Source: Theropithecus gelada | Lineage: Eukaryota; Chordata; Mammalia; Primates; Cercopithecidae | Assembly: GCF_003255815.1 (NCBI RefSeq) | Contig: NC_037682.1 | Location: 49,997,131-50,061,130, forward strand | Reading direction: 5' to 3' | DNA length: 64,000 bases | Part shown: positions 21,487 through 31,790 of the stretch, piece after piece | How positions within the stretch are numbered: position 1 is the first letter of the stretch | Layout: each line of letters begins with the position of its first letter | Notes under the pieces: generated by a model | What the model saw: only the letters and a program-made list of their open reading frames with translations | Told to the model about the DNA's origin: nothing | Databases searched by the model: none | Program-made: the position numbers and the translations under genes

Positions 21487-22055
21487 TGTGATGGTTAATA
21501 TTGAGTGTCAACTTGATTGGACTGAAAGATGCTTAGGTAACTGGTAAAGTATTGTTTCTAGGTGTGTCTCTGAGGTTGTTGCCAAAGGAGATTAACATTT
21601 TGAGTCAGTGGACTGGGAGAGGCAGACCACCCTCAATCTGGGTGGATGCCATCTAAATCAGCTGCCAGCATGGCTAGAATAAGGCAGGCAAGAGAAGATG
21701 GAAGAGCAGACTTGCTGAGTCTTCCAGCCTTCATTTTTCTCCTGTGCTGTATGCTTCCTGCCCTCAAACATCAGACTCCAAGTTCCTGAGCTTTGGACTC
21801 TTGGACTTAAACCAGTGGTTTCCCAGGGGCTTACAGGCCTTTGGCCACAGACAGAAGGCTGCACTGTCGGCTTCCCCACTTTTGAGGTTTTGGGACTTGG
21901 ACTGATCCACCACTGCCTTCCTTGTTCCTCAACTTGCAGATGGTCTATCGTAGGACTTTACTTTGTGATCCTGTGTGTCAATTCTTAATAAACTCCTTTT
22001 CATATATACATATATCCTATTGGTTTTGTCCCTCTAGGGAACTCTGACTAATCCA
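21487..22055 (-). mobile_element. LTR-like element (TG...CA ends), about 569 bp
   Basis: Begins TGTGATGGTTAATATTGAGTG and ends CTCTAGGGAACTCTGACTAATCCA. The block TTAATAAACTCCTTTTCATAT carries an AATAAA signal on the + strand near 21988, and the remainder has serine/proline-coding CT-rich wording typical of these dispersed LTRs. The same family recurs at 33230-33500. I place it in the ERVL/MaLR-like group but cannot name it; strand assignment is uncertain because the AATAAA on the + strand suggests sense orientation. Confidence 0.6.
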
Positions 22056-22292
22056 TCCCTCCATACCAACATCCATCTACACGCAAGTCTCACAGTCAGC
22101 CCTGTGAAACTTCACATACAAAAAGTTGGTCATCCATGTATGTGAGTTTCTCTTCCCGTGAATGCTTTATTTTCTATCTGTGTTTGGATGTCATGTAGGA
22201 ACCCTTGAATATGAAGAGCTGACTGTATTTCTTTCTAAATATTTGCATGGAAGCGGACCCATGCAATTTGAACCCATGTTGTTCAAGGGTAA
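22056..22292. mobile_element. Tigger/MER2-like DNA transposon fragment
   Basis: AAGAGCTGACTGTATTTC, GAAGCGGACCCATGCAATTT and GAACCCATGTTGTTCAAGGG followed by TAACTGTA correspond to the Tigger1/MER2 terminus ('gttcaagggtcaactg'). Diverged. Confidence 0.7.
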
Positions 22293-22293
22293 C

Positions 22294-22685
22294 TGTATAG
22301 TTGTCTCCTCTTATCCCAGGTTTCAGCTTCTGCAGTTTTAGTTATCGGTGGTCAACCACAGTCTGAAAATAGGTGAGTACAATTCAGTAAGATATGTTGA
22401 AAGAGAGAGACCACATAACTTCTATTATAGTATATTGTTACATAAATACACGGTCTTTATTATTATTGTTAATCTCTTACTGTGCCTAATTCATAAATTA
22501 AACTTTATCACAGGTATGTACTCTTATACTACTGAAGGTATTGCTCATGGTATCTTTATTTTCTCTTTCAGTTTTTCTGTTTAGGAAAAAAACATTGTAC
22601 GTATAGGATTTGGAACTACTTCAGTTTCAGCATCCACTGGAGATCTTGGAACACATCTCCTACAGATAAAGAGAGCCTGCTGTAT
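22294..22685 (+). mobile_element. Tigger-family non-autonomous DNA transposon
   Basis: Start GTTGTCTCCTCTTATCCCAGG and TTATCGGTGGTCAACCACAG; end TTTCAGCATCCACTGGAGATC, TTGGAACACATCTCCTACAG. Inside, GTGCCTAATTCATAAATTAAAC and TTTATCACAGGTATGTA belong to the Tigger 3' region. The transposase reading frame is absent. Confidence 0.85.
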
Positions 22686-22689
22686 CTAT

Positions 22690-23700
22690 TCTATCCTCAG
22701 GTGTCACAATCATTTGGCTTGGTCAGAATTCTAGGTTGCAAATCATTTCTCTGAATTTTTGAGGCATTCCTGCAAGTGTTGCTGTTGAAAAACCTAACGC
22801 CCAGTCAGGCGCGGTGGCTCACGCCTGTAATCCCAACACTTTGGGAGGCAGAGGCAGGTAGATCATGAGGTCAAGAGATCAAGACCATCCTGGCCAACAT
22901 GGTGAAACCCCGTCTCTACTAAAAATACAAAAAAAAAAAAAAAAATTAGCTGGGCGTGGTGGCAGGTGCCTGTAGTCCCAGCTACTCGTGAGGCTGAGGC
23001 AGGAGAATCACTTGAACCCAGGAGGCGGAGGTTGCAGTGAGCCGAGATTATGCCACTGCACTCCAGCCTGGCAACAGAGCGAGACTCTCTCTCAAAAAAA
23101 AAAAAAAGAAAGAAAAGAAAAGAAAAGAAAAAGAAAAGCCTGATGCCCTTCTTATTTCTGGTTCTCAGTCTGTGACTTCCTTCCTTGTCTCCCATAACCA
23201 TTGTAGCTTTTAGACTCTTTTCTAACCTTGTATCCTGAGACTTCAAAATGATGTGCCTTCAGGTGAGTCTTTTGTTCATTCTATTTCTCAACTCCGCCAT
23301 AAACCCTTGCATTCTGGAAAACTATTTTGTATTATTTTCTTCAACTGTAGAAAATTATCCTGTATTATTTTTCTGATAATTTCCTCTCCTCTCTTTTCTG
23401 TTTTCTTTCTCTGGAACTCATATTAACCCCGTTTTCAATTCTGATTTTATTTTCTCTTCTATTTTCCATCCCATTGTTTTCTTTTTTCTCACCGTTATCT
23501 TCCAATCCCTTTATTACATTTTTAAAATGTTCTTACCATATTTTTAATTGCCAAAATCTTTTCCTTCTTTCGTGACTCCCTTGTTCATAGCATCCTGTTC
23601 TTGTTTCAGACACAATAATTTCACTTTTTCTACCCAAGGATGTTGACATAGACCAGCCTGACCCCAAAGATCATGTTTTGATCATAACATTCTACCTAAT
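22690..23700 (-). repeat. Ancient LINE-like dispersed repeat, interrupted by an Alu
   Basis: Motifs such as AATTCTAGGTTGCAAATCA, GTTGCTGTTGAAAAACC, CTTCAAAATGATGTGCCTTC, TTTCTGATAATTTCCTCTCC, CTCTGGAACTCATATTAACC and CATAGCATCCTGTTCTTG occur, in order, in a widespread old mammalian repeat, probably the 5' part of an L1M-type LINE read in antisense. I do not name the subfamily. The AluSc at 22803 sits inside it. Confidence 0.55.
22803..23140 (+). mobile_element. Alu element, AluSc-like
   Basis: Full dimer with 'GATCATGAGGTCAAGAGATC' left-arm wording, a 17-A linker expansion near 22929-22945, and a GAAAA-patterned tail. Imperfect target duplication: AAAACCTAACGCCC before and AAAAGCCTGATGCCC after. 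Confidence 0.95.
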
Positions 23701-23764
23701 AAAAACATCTTTTCTTGGTTCAAAGTCTATTCCTTTGAGAACCTGGAAATCAATAGAAATTGCT

Positions 23765-23915
23765 TTCTGATGTGGATCATAAACGAAAGGGTATGCTACA
23801 TAAGGACAGGGACCATGTCTTTATTATTTACCAATATATACTTTGCCTTAACACAATTGCTCCCATGAATAGATCTGTTCTGTAAGTAGTTGGTGAATGA
23901 ATCAATGAATGGTTC
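23765..23915 (+). repeat. L2 LINE 3' end (sense)
   Basis: GGACAGGGACCATGTCTTTA, then GTTGGTGAATGAATCAATGAATGG match the sense L2 terminus. Confidence 0.85.
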
Positions 23916-24452
23916 AAGAACTATAGCATCCTGATTTTAGTAAAACAGCCAGAGAGGAAGAAAAGAGAGGCTTTCTAGGTCTTGGGTTGTCACAGCCATT
24001 CAGCAGCTCCTGATGTAATAAAACAATTTCAGGCTCTGTCCTGAGTCTGCCTAATGGAAATGGAATCCTTTAAGAAATTGCAGAAGAAAGAGGTGTGAGG
24101 TGTTTAACAGGACTGCCCAAAGCTCATTTATAATGTTAACAAACCAAATTCCTGAACAAGCTCAGAGGCCCCCATTGGATCTGTCAGCCAGGAGAGACAG
24201 CTGTCAGTCAGGATTCATGGCAGGCATGTGGCTGCCCTGAGGGCCAGCCTGGCAATGGGGGCTGGGTGGGAGTGGGAAGATAACAGAGATAAATCTAAAT
24301 TCATTCGGGAAGCAGTCACACTCAATGACATATTCACTGACTTCTTCAACAGCTCATTTGATAATGTTGTCTCTGCACTATTCATTTTTCTGAAAGATGA
24401 AAGCTGGCTGAGGATCTCATCTGCTCGCTGATGCAAGGAAAGAATTTGAAAT

Positions 24453-24454
<2 letters not shown>
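23916..24454. other. Unique sequence
   Basis: No repeat recognised. 24225-24435 is open on both strands for about 70 codons but without any known domain, and wording such as GTCACACTCAATGACATATTC is repeat-free; may be conserved non-coding rather than coding. Confidence 0.4.

Positions 24455-24488
<34 letters not shown>
24455..24488. repeat. (AC)17 microsatellite
   Basis: Uninterrupted dinucleotide repeat of about 17 units, long enough to be polymorphic. Confidence 0.98.
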
Positions 24489-24490
<2 letters not shown>

Positions 24491-24554
24491 ACCCCGTAGG
24501 GAGATGGGGTGAGAGAAAGAGGAAGTACTCTGATGACCAGTTTGTGGTTGGTCC

Positions 24555-24720
24555 TGACACAGGAGACCTAGATGCTTGGTGTGAGGTCACCTTTAATTAG
24601 TTATGCATTATAATTCAACAATATGCCAATTGGCAGGTGTAAGGCTCCACAGGAGTGGGGGTTGGGGTGGGTTTTTTTCATGATAATTAATTGCTTGAAG
24701 AATGTTATCTCCCTGGTCAG
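24555..24720. promoter_or_regulatory. Repeat-poor block rich in homeodomain-type cores (candidate element)
   Basis: Contains CTTTAATTAGTTATGCATTA, a CCAATTGGCAGG with an NFI-like palindrome (GCCAATTGGC), and GATAATTAATTGCTTG. Density of TAATTA cores within 160 bp is high and no transposon is present. Function is inferred from motif content only. Confidence 0.3.
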
Positions 24721-24819
24721 GGGCAAGTTATGACTTGCAATGGGAGAAGAGAGAGGTCGACACCTCAGGGTCAGGTACTACTTTATTTCTCAGTAGGTTT
24801 CAAGTTCCGTTGTTCCTAT

Positions 24820-24915
24820 GACATAAATCAATGAGTGTTTGTTGACTACTAGTCACTGTGCAGAGTCCAGAGTGCAAGAGAAAATGAGACACAGGTTGAG
24901 CTTTCTGGTACCACC
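24820..24915 (-). repeat. L2 3' end (antisense)
   Basis: AATCAATGAGTGTTTGTTGAC, TCACTGTGCAGAGTCCAGAG and GTGCAAGAGAAAATGAGACAC follow antisense L2 order. Confidence 0.65.
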
Positions 24916-24964
24916 TTCCAGTGAAGAAGATAAACTTAAAACCCTTGAAGTCTAATGCAGACGG

Positions 24965-25140
24965 TAGGGTAGTTGTCGTGACTTCTATTTTATAGCAGTG
25001 TTATCATGAACTTTGAGTTTGTATGTTTAGGTCATGTATTCTCCTTGATAAAATGGGGATAATAAAACCTAACTTTCAGGATTAAATGTTATGAGAATCA
25101 AAATCTACAGTGCTTAACTCAGCATGTGGCACACGCCTCT
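24965..25140 (+). repeat. MIR fragment (sense)
   Basis: CTTGATAAAATGGGGATAAT, AAAACCTAACTTTCAGGATT, AAATGTTATGAGAATCAAAAT and ACAGTGCTTAACTCAGCATG match the 3' two thirds of MIR. Confidence 0.8.
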
Positions 25141-25349
25141 GGTTCAGTGTAGAACCTTGGCCTCAGGTCTTGCTTTCTCTGGTTAACCTCCAGAGTGAGT
25201 ACTAGACAATTGCTCAGGATCCAACTCTGCCCTAGCCCTGCCCTTCTAATCTCCCACTAGCTTATAGCACTGGACATGGATGGCCTTAGGGACTGGGGTG
25301 GGGGAGAGGAGTTATGCTGCCCACTTGATTTATCTTTCATAGATCCACA

Positions 25350-25660
25350 ACACAAAACCTGTTAGATCAGTACAACACACATGCATTGAGAGCCTAAAGT
25401 GAGCCACAAGTTTGTGTGGTTGACATAATAAGGCACAGTGTGTTGAGAGCAAATGACATAAAAGCAAACACCTGAACTGTAATGTGAGTCATGTGAAGTA
25501 AATACAAGGAACAGAGAGCATGCAGAGAAGAGAGAGTTCGACTCAATTGGGTAATAATGAAAGTCATGGAAGCTGTCATAGAGGAAGTGGCAGTACTGTG
25601 TGACACGAAGTATGCTCCAAGCCAGCAGTGCGCTGGAACAGACCTGTGCTGGCTCATGGT
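25350..25660 (-). repeat. Possible L2 body fragment (antisense)
   Basis: ACACATGCATTGAGAGCCTAA resembles the 'atttattgagcacctac' block, with further weak similarity downstream. Tentative. Confidence 0.4.
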
Positions 25661-25719
25661 GCTCATCACCATGTTCTCAGAAACTCTGTGAGCTGATTGT
25701 TAAACATAATCATTATTAA

Positions 25720-26730
25720 AAATTAAATTACTATATATGCAACCATGGTGGAAAAGAGTCTGGTGGCTTTTTAAAAATTAAACACAAGATTACACATGAC
25801 CCAGCAATTTTATGTTCGGGTATGTACCCAAAAGAATTAAAAGCAGGGACTTGAATGGGTATTTGTATACCCACATCCACAGCATTATTCACAATAGCCA
25901 GAAGGCAGAAAGCACCCAAAAACCCAAATGTCCATCAGTGGATGAATGGATAAAGAAAAGAAATTATATATATATACACACACACACACGCAGGTATATG
26001 ATTGTGTGTGTGTATAATGGAATGCATATAATGTAATATATATATATAATGGAATATATATAATAGAATATATATAATGGACTATATAATAGAATATATA
26101 TAATGGAATATATTCTATATAATGGAATATATACATGTGTAATAGAATATATATAATGGATATATACATATAATAGAATATAAATATATAATGGAATATA
26201 TACAACAGAATATAAATGTATATATAATTAAATATATAATGGAAGGTGTATATATAATAGAGTATATATAATGGAAGGTGTATATAGAATATAATATATC
26301 TAATGGAATATATATAATAGAATATATCTAATGGAATATATATATAATGGAATATTATTCAGCCTTAATAAAGAAGAAAATCCTGCAATATGCAACAACA
26401 TGGATGACTTGAGAACATTTTGCTAAGTAACATAAGCCAGATACAGAAGGATAAATGCTGTATGGTTCTGCTTACACAAAATACGTGTAGTAGTCAAATC
26501 CATAGGGAAAGAAAATAGAATAGTGGTCACTGGGAGCTGAGGAAAGGGAAATGGAAGTTATTGTTTACTAGGTACAGAATTTCAGTTTGGGAAGATGAAA
26601 AGTTCTGGAGATGAATGGTGGTGAAGGTCGAACAATGTGAATGTGCTTAATGCTATGGAACATTTAAACATGGTGAAAATGTTAAATTTTATGCTATGTA
26701 TGTTTTACCACAATTAAAAATTTAATTCTA
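25720..26730 (+). mobile_element. L1M 3' end (sense) with internal minisatellite
   Basis: Sense L1 end-of-ORF2 and 3' UTR: CATGACCCAGCAATTTTATG, CAGCATTATTCACAATAGCC, AAATGTCCATCAGTGGATGA, then after the AT-rich repeat GGAATATTATTCAGCCTTAA, ACATGGATGACTTGAGAAC, ATAAGCCAGATACAGAAGG, AATAGTGGTCACTGGGAGC. Older (L1MA-L1MC) type. Coding potential destroyed. Confidence 0.92.
25965..26355. repeat. AT-rich minisatellite within L1
   Basis: Begins with TA and CA dinucleotides, then about 20 imperfect copies of a 14-20 base unit of the form ATAATGGAATATATAT or ATAATAGAATATATAT. The unit resembles the L1 sequence just before GGAATATTATTCAGCC, so it probably arose by local slippage from the L1 itself. 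Confidence 0.9.
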
Positions 26731-27364
26731 TTAATGTATTAAAATAAATTACATTAAGTTTAAAAATACTCAAAACTCATGCCTCCCTAATTATTTCATG
26801 ACATTTCTCTGGAACCTGTGTTGTGGAGATTATTTATGTCTAGTATATCCAGTGCTGAAGATACCGTATAATGATGTGCTACCTCACATGCCTTCCCCAC
26901 TCTGCATTCAACGACCTCATGTTGTATTAGTCATGGTGGGGTACCAGAGAAATTCGTAAATGTTATAAATCAGGGGTTTTTTGCTTTTGGTTTGGTCTTC
27001 TCCTGAGAGCTAGTTGTTGAATGTTTACTAGCAAACTACTGGGGGACAGGATTTGCAAAGGTCAAGGAGTATGAATATTGTTCTCTAGAAGCTGCAAGCA
27101 TTTGGCACTATTAAACTATAGAGAGTAATTTCAGATATGGAAGAGGTAAGCAAGATCAGTCATGAAGGGTTGAAAATGTCAAACTCAGAAGCTTCAAACT
27201 TCAATACTTTACTGTCAACTTCATTACTTTATTAATAATAATTTAAAAAGTTAGCTGGGAGACACCATACCATATTTCTAAACACAGTGGTGTTGACACC
27301 CTGAAGTTGAGAATCTCTATTGTAGAAGTCCCTCAGAGATTATAAGCAGGGGGTGATTAGGACA
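26731..27364. other. Unique or unrecognised sequence
   Basis: AT-rich, with no repeat I can assign. No ORF of note. Confidence 0.4.
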
Positions 27365-27800
27365 CATTTATTTATTTATTTTTATTGTGTTATAAACACT
27401 TAATGAGATCTACCCTCTTAACAGATTTTTACGTGCACAATATTGGTATCAATAAGCACAATGCTATACATCTGATCTCTAGAACTTATTCACCACATGT
27501 AACTGAAATTTTATGCATGGTGAATAAGTTCTCTCCATTTCCCCCTCCCTGGCAACCATCATTCTACTCTCTCCAATCCCTGGCAACCATCATTCTACTG
27601 TCTGCTTTTTTGAGTTTGGCTATTTTAGATAACTAAAATAAATGGAATCATGCATTATTTTTCCTTCTGTGACTGGCTTATTCTACTTTTAGCAAAAAGG
27701 TTTATCCATGTTGTCACATATTGCAGGGTTTTCTTCTTTTTTAAGAGAATAATATGCCACTGTATGTTGCTACAATGTGAATGTGTTATATCAACAATGT
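27365..27800 (-). mobile_element. L1M fragment (antisense)
   Basis: CACTTAATGAGATCTACCCTC, TTTTACGTGCACAATATTGG, CCCTGGCAACCATCATTCTAC, AATGGAATCATGCATTATTT, GTGACTGGCTTATTCTAC and TTTATCCATGTTGTCACATA are antisense old-L1 3' blocks. It holds a 31-bp tandem duplication: CCCTGGCAACCATCATTC starts at 27547 and again at 27578. Confidence 0.85.
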
Positions 27801-29879
27801 TATATTGGTTTGACAAGAATGGTATATAAGCAAAAGAAATCTCCACATTGCCTCGGATGTTAAGTAGTTTTATTTGACGGATAGATGTGGAAAGATGACA
27901 CCAAAGGCTGTGTGGGCACTCATCTCCTCTGTGCGCCTGCTTCATTCTTTTGCTTCTCTCGACAAACCACCTTTTCTATTTACACACAGCCTCTCTGAGC
28001 TGTTCGTTTCAGGTCACTTGAGGCTTTGACTTCTACTCCTGCAAGAGTGCTGACCTGAATCTTTGTGTCTTAAAATTCAGATTCTCAAGCAGAAGAATGT
28101 AGATGGTTCAGATTAGCCTCTATACAGCGTCCCTTGGGTTCAGTACTCATCTCAGTGTGTGGGTCACGTGCTACATCCCCACTGGAGGGACTGATTCGCA
28201 CGGAGTAAATGCGAACAGAGAAGCTATGATTGTGTTTCTAGTAATGTCTTTTTTTAAAATCTTTTTTTCTTACTGATTTGAAAGGATAATCTTATGTTCT
28301 AGTCTATTAGAAATTATCATCATGTTACAATTTATCTAAAACTTCTTATCAGTGTTGACAATGAAAGTACCATTGTACCTCCTCTATTAAATGAAGAACT
28401 GAATACACATTACATTTTTCGACTTATTCCTTTTGCTATTATGATTTTCAATTTTAGATCCTGATTATTGTTACTATAAATTATTTTAAAGCAATCTCAT
28501 ATATATATATACACATACATACACACACACACGTTTTGTCTAATATACAAATCTATATTTAGTTGCGGTTCTTTGGTTTCCCGCTAGTTACTTTATACTG
28601 CTAACATTTCAGTTCTTGAATTCTTTACATTATGATTCATATCTTAGATGAAATAGGTCTTCAATAGTTATAAATACCACCCACTTACCTACCACACGCA
28701 TTTTTCCCCTCTAGAGGGTTCAAGAGTTGTTTAATCTGCTGAGCCCTTCCAGAACCAAAGGTATCTTTTCCTTTCATTCATATACAGAAGGTTTCCTAAT
28801 TTATTATATATTCTTAATATATATAGTCTTCTTAATTTATTATATATTCTTTAGTTAAAATCTTCTATTTTTCCCATCTTGTATTAAAAATAGAAGATCT
28901 ATTTTTGTCCTCCATAGATGTAATTTTTTGACTATTTGAATTTAGTGGGTTTTCATTTTGTTTTGTTTCGGTAGAATTGTCAGGCTGGCTTGTTTTGTTT
29001 TCTTCCTTTTCAGATGACTGTTTTTCTTTGTATATACCTGCTGTGCTTTGTTTACCTCTAAATGTTTTTTAAAAGTCAGTAGAATAAATCCAGATGTTTG
29101 TTTGTTTTTATTATGTTTGCTGAGTGCTTAATGGGCTCCTTTAATATAGAGATAAATTTCTTTACATCGTGAATGTTTTTTCTCTTTTTCTTCTGTGTAT
29201 CCAATTCTGTCTTCCTTGCATTACCCTAGATATTTTGGACCTCTAGAATCTGATTTCCATGCCCTTCCCCACACCCAACCCTCACTTATTTCCCTTTCTC
29301 AAATAATGTTCTTAAATTGATCTTCTTTCTCTTTTCTTCAGACTATATGATCTCTTCCACTTTGTGCGTCTGTGACCTTTCCCTAACTTCTGGCACTGAT
29401 GCTTCTTTTTCCCCATTGTGAGTTCCTCTATTGTTCATACGAATAGGAAAACAGAAGAGTTGGACATGTAATCCAGCCATCATCTTACCTTGAGATCCCC
29501 TTTAATTTCTAGATGCTATTTCTGGGTACTTGCTGCCAAAACTTATGGCAGAAAGGGTACAGGGGTGTGAGGGCTAGGATTGCATGTGGATGTGAAGGAT
29601 GCTAAGGAATTATTTTGACAAAGCCCAGAGCTGACTTGAGTTAAAGCCCTATTCCAAAGAGGTAAAAGATAGGATGAATTTATAGCAGAGCCAGAGGGAC
29701 AGGCCCAATTTGAGTGAGTTTCCAAACAAGAATAGACTCACCCAAGAGAGGAGATGAGGTCAGGGGCGGGGTCAGTGGCAGTTGGAGCAGAACAGTCAGA
29801 AGAGAGGCAAGCAAAGAAGAACACAGGGTGCCCAGACCTGCATGGTTCATTCAGCCACACTGCTTGCATCTAGACCACT
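27801..29879. other. Decayed AT/T-rich sequence; unique in part
   Basis: 28240-28700 has T-rich wording reminiscent of antisense ancient L1 (TTTTTTTCTTACTGATTTGAAA) but too decayed to assign. 28720-29500 is T-rich with no family recognised. 29500-29880 is unique. No gene. Confidence 0.35.
28499..28532. repeat. (TA)n(CA)n compound microsatellite
   Basis: ATATATATATACACATACATACACACACACAC-type tract, two adjoining dinucleotide repeats. Confidence 0.92.
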
Positions 29880-30475
29880 TGCAAAACTGACACACCGGGT
29901 TTCCCTTGACTCATCCTGCTTCCTCTACTATCCCTCATTTTAAATTCATTCCTGTTTCCATTGATTCTGCATCCTAAACAGTAACAAAGCCCTGTCTCAA
30001 CTCTTCACTTCACAGTCTATTGCCAACATTCTAGTCCAGGTTACCTCAACTATAATAGGTTCCCATCTGGTCTTCCTACTTTTCTCTGTGGCTCCTTCCT
30101 GTACCTAAAATGAAAATTTTATCCCCTCTCAGATGAAAATGTTTCTGCAACTTCCCCTTATTCTCAGAATATATCCAAACCCTGTGTGGTCTGCTCAGCC
30201 CTGCTGTATGCGACTCTACAATTCCCACAATGCAGCCCTTGTTCTGTGTGCTCCCTTTCACTTTCTCCTCCCATAGGACCACCAACTCTTATCCTTGCAT
30301 CCACGCCTAGTCCTAACCTGTTCCCTCTGCCAGAAATACTCCCTCACCTATCCTTCTGAATGCAACCTTAGGTCTTCCATGACCGTAATTTAGGTCCTCT
30401 CCTCACCCTTAGATCTTCATAAAATATACCTTGAAGTTCATCTTCATCCCATAGGCAGTGCTCCTAAAGGGTTTG
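29880..30475 (+). repeat. L2 LINE body (sense)
   Basis: TTGCCAACATTCTAGTCCAGG, CTGGTCTTCCTACTTTTCTC, CAGAATATATCCAAACCCTG, TGTGGTCTGCTCAGCCCTGC, CTGCCAGAAATACTCCCTCAC and CCTTAGGTCTTCCATGACCG are in the order of the sense L2 3' region ('aggcctacaaggccctgc...ctcttcctggaatgctc'). Confidence 0.8.
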
Positions 30476-30501
30476 TACAAGGTGAACTAAAAGAATAACA
30501 C

Positions 30502-30928
30502 ATTGTAGTCAGTTGAATGGTGGCCCCTAAAAAGACAGATCCACATTCCAGTCCCTAGAAACTATGAATGTTACCTACTATCGGAAAAGGTCTTTGCAGG
30601 TGTGATTAATGATCTTGGATTTTCCAGGTAGGTTCTAAATCCAATAACAAGTATTTTTATGAGATAGACAGATGAGGAGAAACACAGACACACAGAGGAG
30701 AAGGCAGAGGCGAAACTGGAGTGATGTTGCCACGAGCCCAGGAAGCCAGCAACCACCAGAAGTCAGAAGAGGAGAGGATCCTCCCTTAGAGCCTTTAGAG
30801 GAAGCATGGCCCCAGCGACACCTTCAGTTTAGACTTCTGGTCTCCAGAACTTGGAGAGATAAATGTCTGTTGTTTTAAGCCACAATCTTTGGGGTAAATT
30901 GTTATGGCACCCCTAGGAAACTAACACA
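30502..30928 (+). mobile_element. MLT1-type LTR (ERVL-MaLR)
   Basis: Near-complete solo LTR: GTTGAATGGTGGCCCCTAAAAAG, AGGTCTTTGCAGGTGTGATT, AGCCAGCAACCACCAGAAG, GAGCATGGCCCCAGCGACACC-like wording, TCTGGTCTCCAGAACTTGG, and the end TGTCTGTTGTTTTAAGCCAC then CCTAGGAAACTAACACA. Old placental-mammal LTR that interrupts an otherwise unrelated region. Confidence 0.85.
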
Positions 30929-31285
30929 CAGGAGTCTGGGTCACAGGTATGCATGGACTTTCCCTGTGTGTGATGGACATCTTTTCTGAATTCCATCTCA
31001 TGCTGGCCTTTAAAAGGAAGTGGCTGGAGCCCAGTGTCGGACATTTTCTCCTCTCTGCATTCCTTTCTAAAGGCACTCTGGACCTTCTGTCTTGGCACTT
31101 ACCTTGGATACTTAACGAAATTTTATTGGGTTAACCAAATCCACCTTCAGCTATTTCTTTCTGTCTAAACCAATGGTCCATTCTAGTCCAGTGATTGGTA
31201 TCTTGTGTTTCTTAAAGTCATTTCTCTGTTTTTCTCTTTCTCTCTCTCCTCCATTCTCTCTCATCTCTATCTACTTCACACTTCA
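30929..31285. other. Unique sequence
   Basis: No repeat recognised. Pyrimidine-rich (TTTCTCTTTCTCTCTCTCC) at 31230-31262. Confidence 0.4.
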
Positions 31286-31289
31286 GCAG

Positions 31290-31790
31290 TTTTTTTTTAA
31301 ATTAAAGCGCACAGCCAGTGTGCCCTGTCTCAAGTGGAGAGCCAAATTTCATTACCAATTGGAGCACTTTAAATCAATATTTGGACATTTAATGATTTTG
31401 CTCATTTCATTTGAATACATTAGAGAAGTCTGATAGGCCTATTAGGGTCCCTGTGATTAACATTTTGAATCAGCAAAAGGTGCCAATTAAAAAAAAATTG
31501 TCTTGTTTCAGGCCCACCATAAAAATCTGCATAATTTAGCAATTATTTTATCATTTTGAATATATATTAAAAAGTAGTTTTCAGTGTTTAATTAGAAGAT
31601 ATAGTCAACATATTTTAAAGTGAGCTACCTCCTCTATATATTAGAGCTGTAAGTAAGAAATATTTGGCGCCAGCTCCAATTTGTGAACTAGCTTCACATC
31701 ATATTTCTGCTCAAGGCACACATGACCCTCAATCATCCTGTGTGCCCCTCTCATTAGGAACAGATTTGCTACTAATCAGATGAACTAGAA
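31290..31790. promoter_or_regulatory. Candidate conserved non-coding element
   Basis: Five hundred bases with no transposon signature in a window where such sequence is scarce. Features include CATTACCAATTGGAGCAC, GTGCCAATTAAAAAAA, CATAATTTAGCAATTATTT, AGTGTTTAATTAGAAG and TTGGCGCCAGC. Paired CCAATT and TAATT cores and uneven AT content resemble developmental enhancers. Conservation cannot be tested here. Confidence 0.35.

Noticed and set aside
24225..24435. Region open on both strands for about 70 codons
   Set aside because: Length is within chance expectation, no recognised domain, and no splice-site pair that clearly frames an exon.
25885..26205. 106-residue Tyr/Ile-rich minus-strand frame
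   Set aside because: Translation of the AT-rich minisatellite inside L1.
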